From CAZWRV01 sp964636325 (GTDB taxonomy: Bacteria; Verrucomicrobiota; Lentisphaeria; Victivallales; GWF2-50-93): a DNA stretch of 11,019 nt. Location: positions 1 to 11,019 of the forward strand of contig CAZWRV010000144.1 of the NCBI GenBank assembly GCA_964636325.1, in the 5' to 3' direction. The translations under genes were made by a program, and so were the position numbers. This document shows, one piece after another, positions 1 through 6,195 of this stretch. Positions within the stretch are counted from its first letter, which is position 1, and each line of letters opens with the position of its first letter. A model generated the notes under the pieces. That model was given only the letters and a program-made list of their open reading frames with translations. It had not been told where the DNA came from and searched no databases.

Positions 1-71
1 AAGTGATACCTTATCACATTTCGCGGAGAGGAGATTGACCTTCTCATACTATCTCCCCTGAAACTTGCCTC

Positions 72-127
72 AAGTAACGCAGACATTCCTGTCTGCGGCA
101 TCGCAGGTAGGAATACCTGCGCTACTT
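72..127. repeat. 56-base imperfect palindrome made of two hairpins
   Basis: Two 8-bp hairpins lie side by side: CGCAGACA-TTCC-TGTCTGCG (78-97) and CGCAGGTA-GGAA-TACCTGCG (102-121). The second is close to the reverse complement of the first, so the block 72-127 also folds back on itself as one long stem, flanked by AAGTA on the left and TACTT on the right. The arms differ mainly by purine-purine or pyrimidine-pyrimidine exchanges, which keep each small stem perfect. This looks like a REP/BIME-type intergenic repeat, possibly a head-to-head pair. Its function is unknown. Confidence 0.8.
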
Positions 128-173
128 CAAGACCGACAAACTGCGGTCACCGCAGACAGCCACTCCTGAAACT
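97..173 (+). repeat. Structured repeat, copy A (forward)
   Basis: The order of parts is: hairpin with GGAA loop (102-121), CTACTT, AAG, CCGACAAA, a second hairpin CTGCGG-TCA-CCGCAG (141-155), then CCACTCCTGAAACT. The same order occurs on the minus strand at 11019-10934. The first 31 bases (97-127) match 11019-10989 exactly. The later part matches with small gaps but keeps the CTGC...GCAG stem while its loop differs. Conservation of pairing alongside a changed loop suggests a structure-selected mobile repeat or RNA element, though this is inference. Confidence 0.7.
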
Positions 174-303
174 TGGATATCTTTGTCGGTAACTTCGTCG
201 CCTTCTGGAAAATTGAGCCGGACCGGGATTCGGCGCTCCCAGGCAGGTCGTCCTCGGATTGTGCGGTGTGCCGCAAAAAATGGAAGAAAATAATTGCTAT
301 ATA

Positions 304-331
304 TTGAAAACAACTACAAATATAGTATAAT
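304..331 (+). promoter_or_regulatory. Sigma70-like promoter of pseudopilin 1
   Basis: TTGAAA (304-309) and a perfect TATAAT (326-331) are separated by 16 bases in an AT-rich patch. Transcription would begin near 338, giving a short leader of about 20 bases ahead of the ATG at 358, with the GAGGAGG ribosome binding site at 344-350. It probably drives pseudopilin 1 and the large exported protein together, since I see no terminator between them. Confidence 0.7.
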
Positions 332-357
332 GGATGTGAAAGCGAGGAGGCCCTGCC

Positions 358-1260
358 ATGGACAGCAAGAAATCTTTTCTTTTAAGCGGTGAAATTTTTC
401 AGCGCCGGAAAATCTTCACGCTCATAGAGCTCCTTGTTGTGATCGCGATCATCGCCATATTGGCGTCTATGCTCCTGCCAGCCCTTAGAAACGCCCGGGA
501 GACCGCGAAGAAAGGGCTGTGCCTCAGCAACCTCAAGCAGATCGGCTTGGCTACCATCAGCTACAGCATGGAAAACCAGGCAATGCCCATCATGGGGCCA
601 TACAGCCAGCTCGCCCAGGGAGACTACAACTGGGGCGGAGTCAACTACACGTTCGCATCGATCTATGTAGATTACCTCGGCGGCAAGCTTGATATCAGCG
701 GCCAGACGATGGCGGGCTGCGTTCGCTTCTATACCGCGCAGGTCTTCGTCTGCCCCGGCTCGCAGCGGACTTCCGGCTATTTCCGCCTGGCCTACTCCAT
801 GGTCGGCGGCAGCATGCGGGACAAGCCGGTGAGCATCGAGAAGATGCAGAAGATGTTCGAATACGGCAAGAGCAAAGACCGGATGTCCGGCGTAAGTCCC
901 GCATTGTGGATCGACCGCATAATGTATTCCAGGGGGGACATAGGCAACACAGGCGGACCCGCCGAGACGAACCATTTCCCGTCCCCGAGCGGCGCGGCTT
1001 TAGACACCAATCCTCCGCTTGTATATCCCAAAGGAGGCAACTCCGTCAACCTGGACGGCTCAGGCCAGTGGTGCAAGTTTGTCGGAATCATGTGGGTCAA
1101 GGAAGACGACTTGATGAGGGCCGACACTGGCAAGAACCGTGTCGGATTCCCAGGCAACACCGTCCACCTGATGGCCAACGGCAACGCCGATCTGGACATG
1201 TCTATCGACCCCTATAACATCTGGGCCAACGGCCGTCCCAGCATCGCAGGATATTATTGA
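358..1260 (+). CDS. Type II secretion-like pseudopilin 1 (300 aa)
   Basis: This is a prepilin-like inner-membrane protein with a charged leader of 19 residues, then FTLIELLVVIAIIAILAS starting at F20 with the conserved Glu at mature position 5 (E24), and a hydrophobic helix to about residue 42. Next come ARETAKKGLCLSNLKQIGLA (C55), an FVCP motif (C132), and near the C-terminus GGNSVNLDGSGQW (226-238). It belongs to the large pseudopilin family of Lentisphaerota and relatives carrying the H-X9-DG signature, but the His position is Tyr (Y223-X9-D233-G234); a His lies further upstream (H206). The residue before the cleavage site is Ile19, not the usual Gly. The start is fixed by GAGGAGG seven bases upstream. 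It is probably the first gene of a two-gene unit with the exported protein 74 bases downstream. Its exact partner or cargo is unknown. Confidence 0.88.
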   Translation: MDSKKSFLLSGEIFQRRKIFTLIELLVVIAIIAILASMLLPALRNARETAKKGLCLSNLKQIGLATISYSMENQAMPIMGPYSQLAQGDYNWGGVNYTFASIYVDYLGGKLDISGQTMAGCVRFYTAQVFVCPGSQRTSGYFRLAYSMVGGSMRDKPVSIEKMQKMFEYGKSKDRMSGVSPALWIDRIMYSRGDIGNTGGPAETNHFPSPSGAALDTNPPLVYPKGGNSVNLDGSGQWCKFVGIMWVKEDDLMRADTGKNRVGFPGNTVHLMANGNADLDMSIDPYNIWANGRPSIAGYY

Positions 1261-1277
1261 GCCTGGTGTCCCACGCC

Positions 1278-1297
1278 GCAAATAAGCTGCAAATAAG
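1278..1297 (+). repeat. Tandem 9-mer GCAAATAAG in the intergenic gap
   Basis: GCAAATAAG occurs at 1278-1286 and again at 1289-1297, one helical turn apart (11 bases), in the 74-base gap before the large exported protein. The spacing suits a protein binding on one face of DNA, but chance is possible in so short a repeat. No promoter or terminator is evident in this gap. Confidence 0.4.
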
Positions 1298-1334
1298 TGG
1301 AAGTTAAACATAAATAATCATAAGGAGAAAACAG

Positions 1335-4300
1335 ATGCGGAAAATCCTGAACGGACTTGCCGGAGCGGCCGCGCTGCTGCTGGTCGCATACTCGCAGACG
1401 ACCGACGCAAACGACAACGGACGCGGACTGCACAAGCAGCTCTACGCCGTCCCAGCCCCTGGTAAAGTCGTAATAGACGGCAAGCTCGACGACTGGGATC
1501 TTTCCGGGCAGATCGAGACATACGTGGTGCAGGCTACACGCGCGACGCAGAGCGCGAAGTTCGCAATGATGTATGACAACGAGGCGATCTATCTCTCCGC
1601 CGACATCAACGACCCCAGCCCGATGATGAACATGCGCGATCCGCGCACCGATCCCAGCCAGGGCTGGAACGCCGACTCCTGTCAGTTTCGAATGACCATC
1701 GATCCGAAGGTGGGCTACCCCATCCTCGACGAAAGCACATTCAAATACAAGGGCGGCAAGGACGATCCTCAGGACACACGGGACGACATCGTCCACCTGA
1801 CGCTATGGTGCTACACAGGCACCGGCGAACCCCAGCTCGCCATGCAGCGCGGTATGACATACCGCATTCCTCCGAACGCACCGCGCGGCCTGGTTCCACA
1901 GGACCAGTTCGAGGCGAAATATCTCAAGCGCGCAGACGGCACCGGCTACACATTCGAATACAGGATTCCATGGAAGACCATGAACGCGAAGGCGCCCCTG
2001 AAGGGCGGCGACGTCGTCGCGGGAACCGTCCAGTTCAACTGGTCCCGGCCAGACGGGCAGATGACTGCGGGCGGCTCGGCCTGGGCATATGACGTCCTGA
2101 GGTCGCCTGGCTTCACCTTCCAGAGCACCGCCTGCTGGGGCAAGATCATCTTTTCGGAGACGGGCAACGTGGACAAGAAGCTCGTTGAGGCCGGGGTTCC
2201 TCCTGACCGTCCCCTGCCGCTCGAATTCTCATACACGCTTCCCGAGGACACCGAATGCACCATTCAACTTTTCAACGACAAGAACGAGAACGTGCGCATC
2301 CTCGTGCCCCAGCAGGGGCGCATGGGCGGAAAGAACATCGAGCGCTGGGACGGATGCGACGACATGGGCAACCTTCTGCCCGCCGGCAAATACGCCTGGC
2401 GCGGAATCTACCATGCACCGATCAAGGCGGAATACCGCTTCTCGGTCCATAATTCCGGCAAGCCCCCGTATCCTACGGCCGATGGCAAGGGCGGCTGGGG
2501 CGCCGACCACGGTGTGCCTCAGGCGGCATGCGCCTTCGACTCCGGAATACTTCTCTCATGGAATTCCAGCGAATACGGCTGGGGCGTGATACGCACCGAC
2601 TTCGAAGGCCGCAAGCAATGGGGCTGCAACTACGACGCGACGCACCTCGCCACCGACGGCGAAACAATCTTTTCCGCCGGTGGCCACGGCTTCACACGCA
2701 GCAACGCCATCCAATTGATGACGCTCAAGGAGGCGCGCCCGACCCAGATCGGCGGAAAGGACAACATCGCCGCGCCGCCCGGCGGAGACGAAAAGGCCAA
2801 CCTCGTAACCGGACTCGCCTGCGGCAGCAAGGAACTCCTCGCCAGCTACAAGGAACGCAACTTGGTCGCGCGCTTCAACCCCAAGGACGGCGCCCTGATC
2901 GGCACCTGGGAAGTCCCTGCTCCGGAAAGGCTTGCAGTTCTTCCCGAAGGCAAGATCGCGGTCATCGGCGGCGGCAAGCTGCTGATCCTCAAGGACGGCA
3001 AGACCGTCCAGGCCATAACGGAAAAGCTCGACGAGCCCACGGCCGTCGCGGCCTTCGAGAACATGATCTTTGTCGCCAACCGCGGCAAGCTGATGAACAT
3101 TTCCGTATATGACGAGGCGGGCAAATATCTCCGCAGCATCGGCAAGGAGGGCGGCCGTCCGGCGATTGGGAAATACGACCAGCTCGGAGTCTACATGCCC
3201 GGCGGAATCTGCGTGGACAAGACCGGCCAGCTATGGGTCGCGGAAGTCGCCGACGCCCCCAAGCGCATCAGCGTCTGGGACGCCAAGACCGGAGAGTTCA
3301 AGAAGGAGTTCTTCGGAAGCTGCGACTACTTCGCCTATGGCTTTGTCGACCCCAAGAAGACGGACGAGATGCTCGTCCACAATGTTCTCTGGAAAGTCGA
3401 CTGGAAGAACTACAAGGTAACGCCGATCACCACGGTCTGGCGCAAGACATCCCCAGACATGGTTCCACCGCCCGGCACCGGCGCCTATGCGGCCAACGCC
3501 AAGATATTTACGGCGGACAACGGACGCCAGTACATGTACGGCAACAACTATGCCCACTTCTCCGCGCTGTTATACCGTGACGGCGACATCTTCAAGCCGA
3601 TACTGAGCAAGATACACGTCGGCTACGACTACATCGGGCCAGCCGGAATCCCGTTCATGGACGACGACCGCACGAAGTATCCGGCGGGACAGTATTTCTG
3701 GCAGGACAAGAACGGCGACTGCTGCGTCCAGCCCGAAGAGGTCGCGCCTTTGAAAGGGACGCCGCTTGAAAATTTCAACATATCCTGGGTCTTCCCCGAC
3801 CTGAGCATACTGGTCGCAGGCCATCTGTTGAAGCCGGTCAGCATGGACAACGGAATTCCCAAGTATGATCTGGCCAAGGCCGAGAAGCTTACGCGCCACT
3901 ATGGCATTCCGATGGACGACGGCGGATGCATCACCTCCGCCACCGGCAAGGGCGTCTGCCTCGCGCGCTGGGACAAGGACGACAACAAATTATGGAGCTA
4001 CAGCAACATACCCTCCTGGCATGAAGCCCTCAACATGGGCGTCACCGGCCCAGGCAAGCTCTGGGGAATGACCGGGTGCATGGGCAGGGGCGGGGACTTC
4101 CTCCTCTTCCAGACATACTTCGGCCCCAACCACATCTTCCGCACGGACGGCGTCTACGTCGGGGCGCTCCTAAAGGATGGGCGCCTCATGCTCGAGCGCG
4201 GACAGGACGAGGGACAGCCCGAAGGGCAGGGCGGATACTTCAACAGACTCAAGGTCGAGGAAGGCCAGCCAGAACGCTACTTCGCAATCGGCGGCGGCCA

Positions 4301-5069
4301 GGACGCCCGCGTCTGGGAGGTCGTAGGCCTCGACACAATCAAGGATCTTCCCGGCGGAACATACGAGCACACCCCCGAGCTGGCCGCGAAGGCCGAAAAA
4401 GCCATGCACGAATACAAGATGGCCATGGCCGCCGCAAACCAGATCGTGATCGGAAGGGACATCGCCTCGGCAAAAACCGTCGAGAAGGAACTTGAAGCGG
4501 GACGCGCCTTCAAAATCAGAATGGCCCACGACGGCAAGAACCTTATCGCCGAATACGAAGTCAATTCGGACACCCAGCTCGTCAACACTTCTCCCGACCC
4601 CAAGCTGATCTTCAAGGGCGGCAACTGCATGGACATTCAGCTTGAGAACAGCCTCGGGGAGCCGGTCAGGATCCTCGCGACGATGTATAACGGCAAGCCC
4701 TTCGCTGTGCTCTACTTCCCGAAGGTCAAGGACTTCAAGGGCGAACCCACCGTATTCAATTCGCCGACGGGAAAGGAGACTTTCGACGAGATCAAGTTCC
4801 TGGAGGGCGTCGAGCTCAGCTCCGAGAAGACCGACAAGGGCTTCCGCGCCAGGGCGGCGATCCCCCTCGAGAAGCTCAGGCTCGACCTCAAGCCCGGACA
4901 GAAGCTCAAGATGGACGCCGGATACATCTACGGCAACGCCAAGGGCGCCGGAAAGGCCGTCCGCCGCGCATACCTCTTCAACAACAGCTTCTCCGCCAAC
5001 GTCGTGGACGACATCCCAAACGAAAGCCGCCTCGAACCCAAGGAATGGGGCGAAGCTCAGGTGGAGTAG
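1335..5069 (+). CDS. Exported 1244-aa protein: CBM9-like, FlgD-like Ig, beta-propeller, CBM9-like
   Basis: A signal peptide is clear: Arg-Lys, a hydrophobic core (residues 7-19) and a likely cut after TDA (A25). Residues 43-272 resemble a CBM9/DOMON-type sugar-binding module (VVIDGKLDDW at 45-54, then AIYLSADINDPSP). Residues 296-370 fit a FlgD-like Ig fold (YTLPEDTECTIQLFNDKNEN, WDG at 338-340, LPAGKYAWRG at 348-357). Residues about 390-1000 look like a beta-propeller with NHL-like blades (PGGICVDKTGQLWVAE at 622-637). Inside it is an EF-hand-like loop, D791-K-N793-G-D795...E802. Residues about 1035-1240 form a second CBM9-like module (NTSPDPKLIFKGGNCMDIQL). No catalytic motif was recognised, so binding or scaffolding of glycans outside the cytoplasm is the best guess. 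The start follows AAGGAG (1322-1327) by seven bases. The gene follows pseudopilin 1 on the same strand. The family assignments are from motif memory, not a search. Confidence 0.82.
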   Translation: MRKILNGLAGAAALLLVAYSQTTDANDNGRGLHKQLYAVPAPGKVVIDGKLDDWDLSGQIETYVVQATRATQSAKFAMMYDNEAIYLSADINDPSPMMNMRDPRTDPSQGWNADSCQFRMTIDPKVGYPILDESTFKYKGGKDDPQDTRDDIVHLTLWCYTGTGEPQLAMQRGMTYRIPPNAPRGLVPQDQFEAKYLKRADGTGYTFEYRIPWKTMNAKAPLKGGDVVAGTVQFNWSRPDGQMTAGGSAWAYDVLRSPGFTFQSTACWGKIIFSETGNVDKKLVEAGVPPDRPLPLEFSYTLPEDTECTIQLFNDKNENVRILVPQQGRMGGKNIERWDGCDDMGNLLPAGKYAWRGIYHAPIKAEYRFSVHNSGKPPYPTADGKGGWGADHGVPQAACAFDSGILLSWNSSEYGWGVIRTDFEGRKQWGCNYDATHLATDGETIFSAGGHGFTRSNAIQLMTLKEARPTQIGGKDNIAAPPGGDEKANLVTGLACGSKELLASYKERNLVARFNPKDGALIGTWEVPAPERLAVLPEGKIAVIGGGKLLILKDGKTVQAITEKLDEPTAVAAFENMIFVANRGKLMNISVYDEAGKYLRSIGKEGGRPAIGKYDQLGVYMPGGICVDKTGQLWVAEVADAPKRISVWDAKTGEFKKEFFGSCDYFAYGFVDPKKTDEMLVHNVLWKVDWKNYKVTPITTVWRKTSPDMVPPPGTGAYAANAKIFTADNGRQYMYGNNYAHFSALLYRDGDIFKPILSKIHVGYDYIGPAGIPFMDDDRTKYPAGQYFWQDKNGDCCVQPEEVAPLKGTPLENFNISWVFPDLSILVAGHLLKPVSMDNGIPKYDLAKAEKLTRHYGIPMDDGGCITSATGKGVCLARWDKDDNKLWSYSNIPSWHEALNMGVTGPGKLWGMTGCMGRGGDFLLFQTYFGPNHIFRTDGVYVGALLKDGRLMLERGQDEGQPEGQGGYFNRLKVEEGQPERYFAIGGGQDARVWEVVGLDTIKDLPGGTYEHTPELAAKAEKAMHEYKMAMAAANQIVIGRDIASAKTVEKELEAGRAFKIRMAHDGKNLIAEYEVNSDTQLVNTSPDPKLIFKGGNCMDIQLENSLGEPVRILATMYNGKPFAVLYFPKVKDFKGEPTVFNSPTGKETFDEIKFLEGVELSSEKTDKGFRARAAIPLEKLRLDLKPGQKLKMDAGYIYGNAKGAGKAVRRAYLFNNSFSANVVDDIPNESRLEPKEWGEAQVE

Positions 5070-5152
5070 AACGCCCAACTCTCAGCGGTGAACATCTAAT
5101 CGAATTGATGTAAATCTGAATGGCTGTAAGTGAAGTTTTGTCGGTCAGGAAC

Positions 5153-5240
5153 TCGATGGAGGGCGAAGCCGTGCTGAGCCGCGGTTGAGCTCCTGCCTTT
5201 GTCGGACTTCGGCGCGGCACGTGGCTCAACCCTCCATCGA
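5153..5240. repeat. 88-base inverted-repeat element between genes
   Basis: The ends TCGATGGAGGG (5153-5163) and CCCTCCATCGA (5230-5240) are perfect 11-bp inverted repeats, and the pairing continues imperfectly inward to AGCC/GGCT. A further inner pair is GTTGAGC (5184-5190) with GCTCAAC (5224-5230). The element fills much of the gap between the exported protein and pseudopilin 2. No transposase is present. It could be a MITE-like or REP-like repeat, or a transcript-end hairpin. There is no U-rich tail, so I do not call an intrinsic terminator. Confidence 0.65.
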
Positions 5241-5276
5241 ACGGAATCGAGCTTCAGGAGAGCAAGGGAGGGTATT

Positions 5277-6173
5277 ATGGACAGAGAATGCGGAAGATGG
5301 TGTCCTCCGAGTGACCGTGGAGGCAAGTGCGCTGGATCACGCGGCAGAACGTCGAAGGCCTTCACCATCATTGAACTCTTGGTGGTGATCGCCATAATAG
5401 CGATCCTTGCGTCGCTGCTCCTTCCGGCGCTGAGGAACGCGAAGGAGTCTTCGCGGAAACTGGCCTGCCTCGGAAATCTCCGTCAGATCGGGCTTGCCAC
5501 CATCGGTTATGTGGGGGACAATAATCATGTTCTGCCTTACCACGGGCAGTTCGGGACAATTTTCGGAAGCATGAACAGCTCCGCCGTGATATCCGTTTAT
5601 GAAGACTATCTGAAAGGGGTATGGGCGGATCGCATGAGCAACCCTATCCCCATCTTTGTCTGCCCTTCCAATAGGAGGTCGAACTATTTCAGGATGGCCT
5701 ACGGATACCTTACCGGCGGCCTTCCGAGCCGCCCGATGACCGTGGATCGCCTTCTCAGGTTCGCCAACACTGTTGGCGCCGCAGAGCGGAACGCCGCCCT
5801 TTGGTGCGACAGGGTCCAATACAACAATTTCGAGAATTGCGGAGGATTCCAGGAGACAAACCATAAGAAGTATTGGATAAACGCGGATCTCAACGGCGCC
5901 GGCGCGTCATATGGAGGCATCGGCATGCCTGCCGGAGGCAATACCGTATTCGTGGACGGCTCTGCCAAGTGGCTGGCATTCCCGGGTGGTGGTGTCTCAG
6001 GCACCTCCGGGGAACTGGTTTTCACCAATAGGTTCGGTCCCCCGCCGAGCGGCTGGGCCATGCCGACAAACGCGGTATATCCTTACCTGACCGATAGCAG
6101 TGGCGAGTTTTCCGTGCTTTACTGGGCGCTGCTTGGGACAGGGCCATCATATACCTACAGCACGTATTTTTAG
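5277..6173 (+). CDS. Type II secretion-like pseudopilin 2 (298 aa)
   Basis: This is a paralogue of pseudopilin 1. The leader is 28 residues, rich in Arg and Cys (C5, C9, C18), followed by FTIIELLVVIAIIAILAS with F29 and E33. LACLGNLRQIGLATIGY (C64), FVCP (C129), FRMAYGYL, ALWCDRVQY and GGNTVFVDGSAKW all align with pseudopilin 1. The H-X9-DG histidine is replaced by Met (M217-X9-D227-G228), with H196 upstream in ETNH. Ala28 precedes the cleavage site. I start it at the ATG preceded by GGGAGGG (5266-5272). The frame is open back to 5199, but that start lies inside the inverted-repeat element and lacks a ribosome binding site. The gene converges on the GH35 gene with 22 bases between stops. It is probably membrane-anchored in a secretion or surface apparatus. 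Its partner is unknown. Confidence 0.87.
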   Translation: MDRECGRWCPPSDRGGKCAGSRGRTSKAFTIIELLVVIAIIAILASLLLPALRNAKESSRKLACLGNLRQIGLATIGYVGDNNHVLPYHGQFGTIFGSMNSSAVISVYEDYLKGVWADRMSNPIPIFVCPSNRRSNYFRMAYGYLTGGLPSRPMTVDRLLRFANTVGAAERNAALWCDRVQYNNFENCGGFQETNHKKYWINADLNGAGASYGGIGMPAGGNTVFVDGSAKWLAFPGGGVSGTSGELVFTNRFGPPPSGWAMPTNAVYPYLTDSSGEFSVLYWALLGTGPSYTYSTYF

Positions 6174-6195
6174 GGAGAATCAAATAAAGATATCC

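Larger units (their letters stand above)
1..357. other. Non-coding left region with repeats and a promoter
   Basis: I see no believable gene here. The stretch holds a weak 6-bp hairpin (3-17), a palindromic repeat block (72-127), a small hairpin (141-155), the 10-mer CTGAAACTTG twice as direct repeats (58-67 and 166-175), a GC-rich piece (about 190-275) of unknown role, and an AT-rich promoter (304-331) for the pseudopilin downstream. The only open frame, on the minus strand over 122-313, starts at TTG without a ribosome binding site and runs into the repeat, so I do not call it. Confidence 0.7.

Noticed and set aside
3..17. Hairpin GTGATA-CCT-TATCAC as a terminator
   Set aside because: The stem is only six mostly AT pairs and no U-tract follows.
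72..155. CRISPR array
   Set aside because: The repeats are palindromic, adjacent and in opposite orientation, with no regular spacers and no cas genes.
122..313. 63-residue open frame on the minus strand
   Set aside because: It starts at TTG without a ribosome binding site, ends inside the palindromic repeat and has no family resemblance I recognise.
4170..5078. 302-residue open frame opposite the large exported protein
   Set aside because: It is a compositional shadow of a high-GC gene whose own frame has a signal peptide and recognisable domains.
5199..5276. N-terminal extension of pseudopilin 2
   Set aside because: The upstream ATG lies inside the inverted-repeat element without a ribosome binding site, whereas the ATG at 5277 has GGGAGGG close by.
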